A stretch of 64,000 nucleotides of DNA from an uncultured Eubacteriales bacterium (GTDB lineage: Bacteria; Bacillota; Clostridia; TANB77; CAG-508): assembly GCA_949288175.1 (NCBI GenBank), contig CASEIV010000008.1:18991-82990 (forward strand), in the 5' to 3' direction. Below are positions 44,898 to 54,058 of this stretch, piece after piece. Positions within the stretch are counted from its first letter, which is position 1. Every line of letters begins with the position of its first letter. The position numbers and the translations under genes are program-made. A model generated the notes under the pieces. That model was given only the letters and a program-made list of their open reading frames with translations, was not told where the DNA came from and ran no database searches.

Positions 44898-44914
44898 TAT
44901 TCTTTTCTATTTTT
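44876..44914. terminator. Terminator between the GNAT and YHYH genes
   Basis: Stem AAAATAGAAAAGAATA / TATTCTTTTCTATTTT with a short loop. It works for both converging genes. Confidence 0.85.
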
Positions 44915-44918
44915 TACA

Positions 44919-45701
44919 TTACACATTTTCTTTTTTGCTCTTATATTTCTTATATCCCCAATATCCTCCTCCACCTAGAAGTCCTAATGTTATAATTCCT
45001 CCTAAAGCACTTCCTTCTTCATTGTTAGTATCAGTATTGATGGTATTTTCTATTTCTGTATTTGTTTTTCCTACTAAAGTATTTGTTGTATAACTACTTT
45101 CTAATTTTACTGGTTCCTTCACATTAATTGTTATTGTACTTGATTTTCCATTAGATGTAGTTGCTGTTATAGTTACAACTCCAGATTTTTTAGCAGTTAC
45201 TTCTCCTGTCGAGTCAACTGTTGCAATACTTTCATCACTTGACTTCCATGTAACATTTTTATCTGTTGCATTACTAGGTGTAATAGTTGCAGTTAATTTT
45301 TCATTTTCACCTATTTCCATATCTTCTATTTTTTCTTCTATTTGTATTTCAGTTACTGCAATGGTACTTGGTACAGATGTCCTTGTTTTACTGTTTGAAG
45401 AAGAACTTGAACTAGAACCGGAAGTTGTACTTGAACTTGAGCTTGAAGCAGAGCCAGAACCAGAACTAGATGTGCTACTTTTACTAGATGATGAATATGG
45501 ACAAACTCCATTTGGATGTAAATGTGCTGGATGTCCTCCACAATGATAATGATAACTTCCTAGTCCACTTTTATTTTGATTATCTTTATGCCCTCCATTA
45601 GCATCTGTTCTACCAGAATGCGAATATACACTAATTTGTATAGATAATATTGATAATATAATTATTAAAGCTGATACTATTTTCTCGATATATTTTTTCA
45701 T
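44919..45701 (-). CDS. Secreted surface protein with YHYH motif and Ig-like domain
   Basis: 260 residues. A signal peptide is followed by a short region with SYHYHCGGHPAHLHPNG, a His/Cys-rich motif that may bind metal. Then come a long Ser-rich linker (about 45 residues, low complexity), a Big2-type Ig-like domain (ITPSNATDKNVTWKSSDES ... VTITATTSNG) and a C-terminal membrane segment with a basic tail. It is anchored rather than sortase-linked. The ribosome site TAGGGGGGATGTTTTT is strong. Confidence 0.85.
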   Translation of the reverse strand: MKKYIEKIVSALIIILSILSIQISVYSHSGRTDANGGHKDNQNKSGLGSYHYHCGGHPAHLHPNGVCPYSSSSKSSTSSSGSGSASSSSSSTTSGSSSSSSSNSKTRTSVPSTIAVTEIQIEEKIEDMEIGENEKLTATITPSNATDKNVTWKSSDESIATVDSTGEVTAKKSGVVTITATTSNGKSSTITINVKEPVKLESSYTTNTLVGKTNTEIENTINTDTNNEEGSALGGIITLGLLGGGGYWGYKKYKSKKENV

Positions 45702-45740
45702 AAAAACATCCCCCTAAATGATTATACTGAATAAAGAATA

Positions 45741-45788
45741 AAAAATTTGTCGAATTTTGTAATAATATACAAATTTCGACAAATTTTT
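45741..45788 (-). terminator. 21-bp hairpin with two inverted Spo0A-box-like heptamers
   Basis: Arms 45741-45761 and 45768-45788 pair with one mismatch, and on the minus strand TTTTTTATT follows, so it terminates the DUF4190 transcript. Each arm carries TGTCGAA (45748-45754) or its complement (45775-45781). It also sits 40-90 bp before the YHYH gene. Confidence 0.75.
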
Positions 45789-45872
45789 ATTTTAGTTCAT
45801 ATATAATTATCTCTATTCAGTTAAATCAGTTAAAAGCAATATATATAATATATTTCAATTCTTTTCGCTCAT

Positions 45873-46130
45873 CTAATAATTGTTTGCCAACCATAAAATA
45901 ACAACCATACTTATGTATAGAAATACACATATACTAACTCCAACAATTCCTGTAATTAACCCAGATTTTCCAAGCCTACTTCCTGTTTTCTTGGTACTCT
46001 TTGCGCCTAAAACAATTGCCAATATTCCTGTTGGTAAGCTAATATAATAAAACAATCCTGATAAAATTGATATAATTCCTAATACTAGTGAACTAACTCC
46101 TGCTGCTGATTTTTTTCTATTTTCTTCCAT
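45873..46130 (-). CDS. DUF4190 membrane protein
   Basis: 85 residues with two membrane segments flanking a Gly-rich loop (GAKSTKKTGSRLGKSG), a layout typical of DUF4190. No function is known. Its ATG follows the preceding propeller gene's stop by 5 bp, with the ribosome site AAAGGAGG formed in that junction. The two are co-transcribed. Confidence 0.8.
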   Translation of the reverse strand: MEENRKKSAAGVSSLVLGIISILSGLFYYISLPTGILAIVLGAKSTKKTGSRLGKSGLITGIVGVSICVFLYISMVVILWLANNY

Positions 46131-46135
46131 ATTTA

Positions 46136-48181
46136 CTAATCCTCCTTTATTTTCAATTGACTAATTTCTTGTAAATCATCTAAACTATTTACTTTAATAT
46201 AATCTTCTGAGACAGTATACAAATTATCATCTATATATAATCCTCTTAATAATCTTGATGCATTATAGTAAGAATATTTACTCTTTGTTTTATCATGTGT
46301 AATCGTTCCCTTTAATGTAAATCCATCTGTAAGATTGATATTATATACAAAATATCCTTCTGAAACGTATTCTTTTCTATAATTTGTATAAGAATTCACT
46401 ATTGATTCATACTCATCTGATGAACTTTCTATTTCAAAATCTTCTGTATAATTATTAACAGGTATTGCTAATAATTCTTTTTCTTTTGAGAATAATAATG
46501 CTTTATGATTTGTTAAAATAGCTGATGTTGTTCTCCTGTCTCCTATGATTGTATCTGAAATTTGAATTGGATTGTTAACATCTGTTACATCAAATAATGC
46601 CATTTTCATTCCTGTAATAGTAGCTGTTGTTGATCTAACTCTTCCTGATGAATCTCTGTTAACTTTTTCTTCTGTTTGCATTCCAATTCCTATCAAATGA
46701 TTTTCATCATAAGGATGCAAATATGTACTATATCCTGGTATTTTTAATTCTCCTAAAACTTGTGGGTTTTCTGGATTACTTAAGTCTATTACAAATAGCG
46801 GATCAATTGTTTTATATGTCACAAGATATGCTCTATCTCCTAAAAATCTAGAAGAATACATCTTTTCTCCTTCTGCCAATTTTTCGGTTTCTCCTATTTT
46901 TTCCATTTCATTATTAAATATGACTATTCTAGATCCTTCACTATTATATAAAGCAACTCTTAAGTTTCCTTCATATTCATCTATTGAAAACTGATTAATA
47001 GTTTGTCCCTTTTCTTTTGCTTTTCTATCATATTGTATACTTCCATCATCAAGTAAATTAAATTTATATATGTATGTATATGTTCCATAATCATATTCTT
47101 CATCGTCATCTTCAAATGCACCAAATATACCCTTTAATCCAAATATTGAAGATATTTTAGGAACACCACTATATAAACTATCATATTTTTCTTCTAATAG
47201 ATATATATTATTTTCTGATACATAAGCATTTTCAACATTCATTAGATATGAATTTACTTTTACAGCTTCCTCTATATTATTTAAATCTAACATAGATAGT
47301 ATCGTTTGATCTGTTGTATCTATATCTTTTATTCTCTTTATGTTTTTATATCCTGGATCAATTTGTTTTCCATCTTCATAATAATATGTTACAATTTCAT
47401 CATTTTCTTCTTTTAAATAGCCTGATGAAATAACATATAATCTTCCATCGATACATCTAGATGTATAATATGGTTGTTCTAATTGATAATTTTTAATTTT
47501 CTTTGGTTGTTCTCTGTCAGAAATATCATATACCGTTACCACTGTTGAATTACGATTATTGTAATAATAGTAATATGATGATGATGTAGATTTCGTTTTC
47601 TCACTAATCACAATTAATTTATCATTATATAAAATTAAATCTGATGGAATCGTATTACTGTCTTCTGGTTCTATTTCAGATGCTATTTTTATTTGTGTTT
47701 CGTCTTTTACATCTGTAATAACCACTTTATCTTCTGATAAAGAATATATGTAATCTCCATCTGTTTTTGTTATATCTGCCTCATCTACATTTTCTACTTG
47801 TATATTGGTTGTTGAATATTCTTTCGTAGATTGTGTACTTGTTATAGAGTCCGCTGCTGCACTTCCAGTATAACTACCAGGATCTATTCCTGAACTTCCT
47901 GTATAACTATCAGTAGTTATTCCTGAGCTATTTATTACTACATCTCCCATACTGCTAGTAAAACTTCTGGAACTTTCATAAAGAATACTAAATGGTAATG
48001 TCAATAATTTAGAAGGTATACTAATTTCGTCTATATCCCTATTATATATTGCTTCTAACTCTGCTTTTGATGATATTTCTACTAATTCCGCTTCTTGATT
48101 ATCTGTTACTATTACTTTAAATCCTAATATTGATATTATTAGAATAAAAATAAGTATAATTGCTATTACTATTTTTTTCAT
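46136..48181 (-). CDS. Membrane-anchored beta-propeller domain protein
   Basis: 681 residues. One N-terminal membrane segment precedes a low-complexity stretch with imperfect SSGI...SYTGS repeats (about residues 85-110). A large beta-propeller follows, of the type with the signature NIQVENVDEADITKTDGDYIY. It is predicted to lie outside the membrane. Function is unknown, probably structural or binding. It is followed by the DUF4190 gene. The ribosome site AGAGGGGGATGATAAA is very strong. Confidence 0.85.
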   Translation of the reverse strand: MKKIVIAIILIFILIISILGFKVIVTDNQEAELVEISSKAELEAIYNRDIDEISIPSKLLTLPFSILYESSRSFTSSMGDVVINSSGITTDSYTGSSGIDPGSYTGSAAADSITSTQSTKEYSTTNIQVENVDEADITKTDGDYIYSLSEDKVVITDVKDETQIKIASEIEPEDSNTIPSDLILYNDKLIVISEKTKSTSSSYYYYYNNRNSTVVTVYDISDREQPKKIKNYQLEQPYYTSRCIDGRLYVISSGYLKEENDEIVTYYYEDGKQIDPGYKNIKRIKDIDTTDQTILSMLDLNNIEEAVKVNSYLMNVENAYVSENNIYLLEEKYDSLYSGVPKISSIFGLKGIFGAFEDDDEEYDYGTYTYIYKFNLLDDGSIQYDRKAKEKGQTINQFSIDEYEGNLRVALYNSEGSRIVIFNNEMEKIGETEKLAEGEKMYSSRFLGDRAYLVTYKTIDPLFVIDLSNPENPQVLGELKIPGYSTYLHPYDENHLIGIGMQTEEKVNRDSSGRVRSTTATITGMKMALFDVTDVNNPIQISDTIIGDRRTTSAILTNHKALLFSKEKELLAIPVNNYTEDFEIESSSDEYESIVNSYTNYRKEYVSEGYFVYNINLTDGFTLKGTITHDKTKSKYSYYNASRLLRGLYIDDNLYTVSEDYIKVNSLDDLQEISQLKIKED

Positions 48182-48641
48182 TTTTTATCATCCCCCTCTT
48201 TTATTTTACTAAAAAGATTTTTATAAAGCAATCTTATTTTTAAATTATATTTTTTATTTTATAGTACTAAATAGTTGTTAGCATTTAGCTCATTCAACTA
48301 AATAATCACTAAAAAAATTACAAAAGTCGAAAAATGTATTGACAAATTTTGGAAACCAATATATACTTTAATCATTAATTTATAAATTGTAATTAACCTT
48401 TATATAATCTAAAATGAATTTTTTATATTTATTTTTTAAATTGTTAATTAATTTTTCTATTTCACATTTTATTATCTGATATTTATTATTTTTGTTCTTC
48501 ACTTTTCTCAATTTATTATTATATTTCTATTACCTTTACTTTCTTGATATAAATATTTAATTCTTAAAATTAAATAAATCTTACTATATAAAAATTCTGT
48601 ATTTCCTAATTAAAATTACTATGATATGAAAGGATGATGTC
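48182..48641. other. 460-bp AT-rich intergenic region
   Basis: It lies between the divergent propeller gene (minus) and yifB (plus). It holds the promoter at 48339-48367 and a near-0A box (AAGTCGAAAA at about 48324). The remaining sequence, especially 48370-48630, shows no frame with a ribosome site and no hairpin of note. Confidence 0.6.
48339..48367 (+). promoter_or_regulatory. Strong sigma-A promoter far upstream of yifB
   Basis: Perfect -35 TTGACA (48339-48344), a 17-bp spacer and -10 TATACT (48362-48367). It lies about 270 bp before the yifB start, which would give a long, AT-rich leader. Confidence 0.65.
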
Positions 48642-50175
48642 ATGCTATCAATTGTAAAAAGTCTTGCTTTGCATGGATTGCAAGGTTATTTAGTAAACAT
48701 ACAAGTAGACATATCTGCTGGTATGCCTTCTTTTGAAATTGTTGGCTTACCAGATACTAGTATTAGAGAAGCAAAAGAAAGAGTAAAAACAGCTATAAGA
48801 AATTCAACATCCGAATTTTTGAGTCGAAAAATTGTCGTCAATCTTGCTCCTGCTAGTACAAAAAAGGAAGGATCTATTTTTGATTTACCAATTGCTGTTG
48901 GCATTTTAATTGCAAATGGATATATTTATAATGCAGATTTAACAGATACTATTTTCATTGGAGAACTTTCTTTAGATGGTTCCATTTGTCCTATAAAAGG
49001 AATTCTTCCTATTTGTATAGAAGCCAAACGTTTAGGAATGAAACGTATTCTTTTACCAATAGCAAATGCTAAAGAAGCATCTATTATTGATGGACTTGAG
49101 ATAATACCTGTTTCTAATCTAAATGAAATCATTGATTATCTCAATGGTCAATTTCTTATCTCTCCTGAACCAACATCACATTTTATTTCTAATACAAACA
49201 CTACTTATGAATTCGACTTCTCAGAAGTAAAAGGACAGGAAAATGTCAAACGTGCTTTAGAAATATCAGCAGCAGGTGGACACAATTGTCTTTTAATTCG
49301 GTAGTCCTGGATCTGGGAAAACCATGTTAGCTCGCAGACTTCCATCCATTTTACCTGATTTAACTTTTGATGAAGCTTTAGAAATCACAAAAATTCACAG
49401 CATTTCTGGTTTATTATCTGAAGATACTCCCTTTATTTTCAAAAGACCTTTTAGAAGTCCTCACCATACGATTACAGAAACTTCTTTAGTAGGAGGTGGA
49501 AGAATTCCGAAACCTGGTGAAATCAGTTTAGCCCATTTCGGTGTCTTGTTTCTCGATGAATTACCTGAATTTAATAAATCTACATTAGAAGTTTTACGAG
49601 GACCTTTAGAAGATAAAACCGTAACCATTAGTCGTGTTGATTTTTCAACTACCTATCCTTGTAATTTCATGTTTATTGCTAGTATGAATCCATGTCCTTG
49701 TGGATATTATGGCTCAAAAGAAAAACAATGTACTTGTCGTGAAGATCAAATTCAAAAATATATTCACAAAATTAGTGGTCCACTTTTGGATAGAATTGAT
49801 ATTCATATAGAAGTGGAAAGTGTAAATTATCAAAAATTAGGGAATGATTCTCCTTCAGAATCTTCTGAAGAAATCAGAAAAAGAGTAAATAAGGCCCGAG
49901 AGATACAGGTCAATCGTTATAAAGAACATCACATTTTTTCAAATTCAGAACTAACCCCAAAATTAATTTCTAAATATTGTAAACTTTCTTCTAAAAGTAA
50001 GCACATTTTGGAAATAGCTTTCACGCAGCTTGGTCTTAGTGCCAGAGCTTATAATAGAATTTTAAAGGTTGCAAGAACCATTGCAGACTTAGATAGTTCT
50101 GAAAATATAAAAACACATCATTTGGCTGAAGCAATACAGTATAGAAGTTTAGATAGAAAATATTGGGGTAGATAG
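48642..50175 (+). pseudogene. yifB: YifB/ComM-family Mg-chelatase-like AAA ATPase, frameshifted
   Basis: Frame 1 (48642-49304) covers the N-terminal Lon-like domain up to HNCLLIR and stops. Dropping one base, the C at 49299, restores HNCLLI then GSPGSGKTMLARRLP, the Walker A motif, and the frame continues to 50175. The corrected protein is 510 residues, the normal YifB length. Walker B is FLDELPEFN, and the C-terminal NPCPCGYYG motif is intact. ComM is a branch-migration helicase used in natural transformation. The extra base truncates it within the ATP-binding site, so the gene is inactive unless the assembly is wrong or ribosomes slip. Confidence 0.85.
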
Positions 50176-50185
50176 GAGTGATTTT

Positions 50186-51245
50186 ATAAAAAAAATTCAA
50201 ATTGATAATAAACTTTATCCCAAACAGTTAAAGGAAATATATAATCCGCCACAAACCTTGTATCTAGAAGGTAATATAGATTTATTAAATAAACCATCAA
50301 TTGCAATCATAGGTTCACGCAAATGTACAAAAAATGGTAGACTCTTAGCACAAAAATTTTCGTACGAACTATCTCAATGTGGTGTTACTATCATAAGTGG
50401 ATTAGCAGAACGGTATTGATACAACTGCTCATCTCTATTCCTATAATCAACTGGGGAAAACAATTGCAGTTTTAGGAAATGGATTTAACCATATTTTTCC
50501 TACGGAAAACAAAGATTTATATAAAAAAATTTTGAATCATGGTGGATTAATCATTAGCGAATATCCTCCTGATATAAAATGTCAATCTAAATACTTTTTA
50601 GAAAGAAATCGCATTGTTAGTGGATTATCTTTAGGTGTTCTCGTAATAGAAGCTTTATATAGAAGTGGTACAAGTGTAACTGCTAAATTGGCTGTTTCTC
50701 AGAATAAAAAAGTTTTTGCATTGCCACACGAAATTTGGAATTCTCACGGTGTAGGAACAAATAGATTAATTAAAAATGGCGCTATTTTAGTTACTAATAC
50801 AGAAGATATTTTGCAGGAATTTAAATCTTTAAAGAAATTGTCTAAAAATTTTAAAGATATTCAAAAAATAGAATTAGCTTCTTTAGATATCGATTATGGA
50901 ATTTTTGAAAGTTCTAAGAAATCTTCACCCACTATAAAATCTTCTAATATTAATTCTTTTGTAAATTCATCATTAGATTATCTTAATTCCCATTCTTCCA
51001 TTCCTTCTAATATTCGTCCTAATAATAACTTAGAATCTCTAAATTTTCAAAATAAAAAAGAATTAAAAGATTCCAAATTAGCATATATTTATGATTTGAT
51101 ATTTGATAAACCTATATCTATTAATGAGCTTTGTAAAAAAACTTCTAAACCAATTTCAAAAATTTCTAATGATTTGTTTTTGCTAGAATTAGAAGGTTAT
51201 ATAAAGAAAGTTGCAGGTGGTTATGTATGTATTTTAAACAAGTGA
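50186..51245 (+). pseudogene. dprA: DNA-processing protein DprA, frameshifted and with an abnormal start codon
   Basis: The first part begins after TAGGAGTGATTTT with ATA where ATG is expected (50186). It reads IQIDNKLYPKQLKEIYNPPQ, the usual DprA beginning. It then runs to VTIISGLAER and a stop at 50417-50419. Removing the C at 50411 restores LAEGIDTTAH and the frame to 51245, giving 352 residues. The Rossmann core (GNGFNHIFPTENKDL, RNRIVSGLS) and the C-terminal winged helix are intact. DprA loads RecA on incoming single-stranded DNA. It follows yifB by 10 bp and overlaps yraN by 19 bp. Confidence 0.85.
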
Positions 51246-51586
51246 CTGGTAAATATGGTGAGGATTTGGCTTGTGAATATTTGAAAAAACTTAATTATAT
51301 CATTATTGAACGAAATTTTTCTTGTTATCAAGGTGAGATTGATATTATTGCTAGAGATACTTCTAAAAATGAGTTGGTTTTTATTGAGGTGAAAACTAGG
51401 ACAAGCTTTAAATATGGTTCTCCTATTGATGCTGTTGATAAAGTTAAGCAGAAACATTTATTTAAAGCTTGTCAATATTATTTGTATAGTCACAATCTTC
51501 GTCATCTTTTTGTTCGTGTGGATGTGATTGAGGTTTTTATTAGGTACAATATTCCTCATATTCGTCATGTGAAGCAGGTGTTTTGA
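51227..51586 (+). CDS. yraN: YraN (UPF0102) family nuclease-like protein
   Basis: 119 residues. The family pattern is TGKYGEDLACEYLKK, GEIDIIARD and VFIEVKTRTS: a PD-(D/E)xK-like core with Glu, Asp, Glu-x-Lys. The GTTATGTATGTAT context gives only a weak ribosome site, but the gene overlaps dprA by 19 bp and the start is conserved in the family. The yifB-dprA-yraN order is common in Firmicutes. The C-terminus is complete. Confidence 0.88.
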   Translation: MYFKQVTGKYGEDLACEYLKKLNYIIIERNFSCYQGEIDIIARDTSKNELVFIEVKTRTSFKYGSPIDAVDKVKQKHLFKACQYYLYSHNLRHLFVRVDVIEVFIRYNIPHIRHVKQVF

Positions 51587-51894
51587 TATTTATAGAAGAA
51601 GACTCTATGATATTAAGATTAAGTCAAAAATTAATTTTGTATTTAATAAATTTAACTTCCTTTCTTTCCTTTTATTTAATTTTTCCTCTATATTTTTCTT
51701 CTTTGTCAAAACTTGTTAGTTGTTGTAAATTGGGTATATTAATTTTTATTTTATTATACTTTGAATTTTTTTATTTTTTGAGTGAATATAATCTTGATTT
51801 TACTTATATTTTTTCTTGCTCAATGATTTATTTATTGATTTTAATTAATTTCTATGGTTTTAGCTATTATTCTATTTTGGTTATAGATTTGTGA
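51583..51894 (+). CDS. Possible hydrophobic small protein
   Basis: 103 codons open from a TTG at 51583, or 96 from ATG 51607. The predicted product has about three hydrophobic segments rich in Ile, Leu, Phe and Tyr, but there is no ribosome site and no recognisable domain. AT-rich DNA often gives such frames. It ends just before the mobile-element junction. Confidence 0.25.
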   Translation: MIFIEEDSMILRLSQKLILYLINLTSFLSFYLIFPLYFSSLSKLVSCCKLGILIFILLYFEFFYFLSEYNLDFTYIFSCSMIYLLILINFYGFSYYSILVIDL

Positions 51895-52125
51895 CCTTCG
51901 GGTTATGAGAATGGGTTGACTGCTTTTTGAACTTTAGTGAAATCAAGGGTTTTAGCTGATATTTTAGTACCTTCGGGTATTTTAGTATATCGAACATTTG
52001 TGTAATTTTAGGGCGCTTTTTGAGAATTTCTCCCCCAACTTTTCCCCAATTTATTTTATACATTTGTTCGTGTAAAAATTGGATATTAATGGGAAACCTA
52101 AAATTTATTTAGGAGGTTTTCAGTT
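51895..52125. other. Junction region between yraN and the mobile element
   Basis: Non-coding. It contains two TACCTTCGGGT-like words (near 51893 and 51970), two ACATTTGT words (near 51993 and 52059), and the TnpV ribosome site AGGAGGTTTTCAGTT. It may hold the element end (attL), but no confirmed direct repeat with another end can be seen in this window. Confidence 0.4.
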
Positions 52126-52482
52126 ATGAATAATAAAATTACTTATCGTAAAGAAGGAGATTATTTTATATCAAATTTGTCTTTACCTGTACAACCTAAA
52201 AAGCTAATTGGAAAATATGGTAGATTAAGATTAAATTACTTAAAAAATTTTAATAAAGGTCTATACACTGAATTACTTATAGATGGTACATTAAAACAAC
52301 ATTTATTAGATATAGATGAATGTGCTAATGAAAAAGTTCATGTGCTTATAAAACAATTTGCCAAGTCTGAAAATATTGATGAATACTTTAAAGAACATCA
52401 TCAAATGGAATGGGTTCAGGCTATGAATAATATTAAAAATAGAGCTGAAGAAATTGTATTAAATGAGATTATATATGTATAG
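52126..52482 (+). CDS. tnpV: Transposon-encoded protein TnpV
   Basis: 118 residues. The sequence follows the TnpV pattern closely: ITYRKEGDYFISNLSLP, IGKYGRLRLNYLKN, GLYTELLIDGTL, MEWVQAMNNIKNRAEEIV. TnpV is a small protein found in Tn4451-like mobilizable elements; its function is unknown. It marks the left end of the element. The ribosome site AGGAGG is 9 nt before the ATG. Confidence 0.9.
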   Translation: MNNKITYRKEGDYFISNLSLPVQPKKLIGKYGRLRLNYLKNFNKGLYTELLIDGTLKQHLLDIDECANEKVHVLIKQFAKSENIDEYFKEHHQMEWVQAMNNIKNRAEEIVLNEIIYV

Positions 52483-52494
52483 GAGGATATGAAA

Positions 52495-52788
52495 ATGGTG
52501 AATTTTAGAGAAGTAAATGATGATATTTTGAAAGAATGGTTTGATTTTAGAGAAGAAACTTGTTTTTGCTATGCAGATAAACAAGATAGAGAAAATAATA
52601 TTAAGTTTGATTTTTTTAGAGAGAATATTTTGAAGAATATTCCTAAGCAAAATCAAAATTATATTGATAATCAACTTGATCTGATTTATGATGATTTTAT
52701 GAGGTATTTAACTTATATCACTGAGAAATATTATAGAAATGGATTTGTAGACGGTTCTCAGTTAGTTATAGGATGTTTTGATGAATAG
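52495..52788 (+). CDS. Hypothetical protein paired with TnpV
   Basis: 97 residues. Acidic and aromatic; segments REVNDDILKEWFDFREE and FDFFRENILKN look helical. ATG 52495 is chosen as AGGAGG is 8 nt upstream; an ATG at 52489 is too close. It starts 12 bp after tnpV and shares its terminator. No family is recognised. Confidence 0.7.
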   Translation: MVNFREVNDDILKEWFDFREETCFCYADKQDRENNIKFDFFRENILKNIPKQNQNYIDNQLDLIYDDFMRYLTYITEKYYRNGFVDGSQLVIGCFDE

Positions 52789-52798
52789 ATAATATATG

Positions 52799-52840
52799 AT
52801 CCAAAGTTTTTTCAAAATTTTGAAAAAACTTTGGATTTTT
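52799..52840 (+). terminator. Terminator after the tnpV pair
   Basis: Perfect 19-bp palindrome (ATCCAAAGTTTTTTCAAAA / TTTTGAAAAAACTTTGGAT) followed by TTTT. Confidence 0.9.
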
Positions 52841-52881
52841 ATCTACTTTTTTCAAACTTATGAAAATTATTTATAACATAA

Positions 52882-52903
52882 AAGGCGAGTTAATTCTCGC
52901 CTT
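52882..52903 (-). terminator. Terminator after the 80-residue protein gene
   Basis: 8-bp GC-rich stem AAGGCGAG / CTCGCCTT, followed on the minus strand by TTTTATG. Confidence 0.75.
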
Positions 52904-52909
52904 CTTTCA

Positions 52910-53152
52910 TTAAAATTTCTTTTTTAATTCACTATCTGGAATAAAGTTTTTTACTCTGTGATAATCTTTATCATGCCCTCTGTTAATATCCTCTGGTAGT
53001 AATCCATGGCCTTTAGTTCCATCCTTTGCTATTACCGCAGCTATGTCCATTCCATCTTGTCTATTAGCTTTTGGATTTGCTTTTAAATAAGCATTTATGT
53101 AATCTTTTTCATTTTTAGGTGATTGTCTATTTTTTCCTATTTTGTTTTCCAT
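52910..53152 (-). CDS. Hypothetical protein (80 aa), phage/ICE-type
   Basis: 80 residues starting at ATG 53152 with the strong ribosome site GGAGGAAATAACA. Polar, with NEKDYINAYLKANPKANRQDG and HGLLPEDINRGHDKDYHRV segments. A longer frame to 53290 has hydrophobic residues that precede the ribosome site and is rejected. No function known; the residues look like a small DNA- or RNA-binding basic protein. Confidence 0.65.
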   Translation of the reverse strand: MENKIGKNRQSPKNEKDYINAYLKANPKANRQDGMDIAAVIAKDGTKGHGLLPEDINRGHDKDYHRVKNFIPDSELKKKF

Positions 53153-53331
53153 TGTTATTTCCTCCTTTCTTATTATAATTATATAAAATAACCTGCAAGA
53201 ATCTTTTTCCTTTCTGCCCTCTTGCAAATTAAAGAAGAAATATGCTATAATTAAACAAATAAAGATTGCATACTTTATTAATTCGTTCAATGTATTAGCA
53301 TTGGGCGTTTTTTCTTCTTATCTATATACCA

Positions 53332-54057
53332 TTAATAATAATACTTAACTTGTATTAATACTAATTTCATATTATATTTTTTCAATTCAAATACAACTTG
53401 ATATACTGTTCCCTGAAAACTCTCATCTAGCCAATTGTTTAATGTATCTTTAATATATTTTTCAGGTTCATCATTTAATATCTCTCCAGTATATATTTCA
53501 AATTTAAAATCATCAAAAACTTTATATTGCCACTTTTGTTTATTGTTTTCATAACATAATAAAGCCATAGTTTCTGAATTCACATCTACATATTTGCATA
53601 ACAATGATGTTAATGAAACTTGATATTTTTGTGCTAGTTCTCGTAATTGTCTGAAATTTCTAAGTGAAATTCTTTCTAACTGGGAATTAATATATTTGCT
53701 AGGCATAATTAATTCAGCTGCAAATTTGTCAACTTCAGTTTCTATTTTTTTTCGTTCATTTTTATACATATAATCTGTTCTTGTATACATATCATCTATC
53801 TTTTCTAAATGATTTGGTAAAAAATAATGTCCCAATTCGTGTGCGATAGTAAATTTTTCTTTTTCAGTACCGACAATTGAGTTACTTAAAAAAATCACTT
53901 TTCTACCTTTACGTATTCTAAAATATGCATAGGCATTTTTTAAATCAGCTTTCACAATTTCAATATTAAATATTTTACACAATTCATATAAATCTATTGG
54001 CGGCTTTAATTCTAATTTTTCAATTAAATCATTTGCATAGATTGCATTTATATCCAT
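53332..54057 (-). CDS. ImmA/IrrE-family metallo-endopeptidase
   Basis: 241 residues. The zinc site is TIAHELGHYFLPNH (HExxH), with a third ligand in ETEVDKFAAELIMPS. The domain is followed by about 110 unassigned residues. ATG 54057 is chosen because GAGG lies 9 nt upstream; a TTG 15 bp earlier is the alternative. It follows the antitoxin gene directly. ImmA-like proteases cleave repressors or antitoxins; here it may release the module from repression on a stress signal. Confidence 0.85.
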   Translation of the reverse strand: MDINAIYANDLIEKLELKPPIDLYELCKIFNIEIVKADLKNAYAYFRIRKGRKVIFLSNSIVGTEKEKFTIAHELGHYFLPNHLEKIDDMYTRTDYMYKNERKKIETEVDKFAAELIMPSKYINSQLERISLRNFRQLRELAQKYQVSLTSLLCKYVDVNSETMALLCYENNKQKWQYKVFDDFKFEIYTGEILNDEPEKYIKDTLNNWLDESFQGTVYQVVFELKKYNMKLVLIQVKYYY

Positions 54058-54058
54058 A

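Noticed and set aside
45353..45546. Low-complexity frames in the Ser-rich linker of the YHYH protein
   Set aside because: They are by-products of the repetitive Ser codons.
51881..52063. 60-codon minus-strand frame at the element junction
   Set aside because: No ribosome site or family; basic composition from AT-rich DNA.
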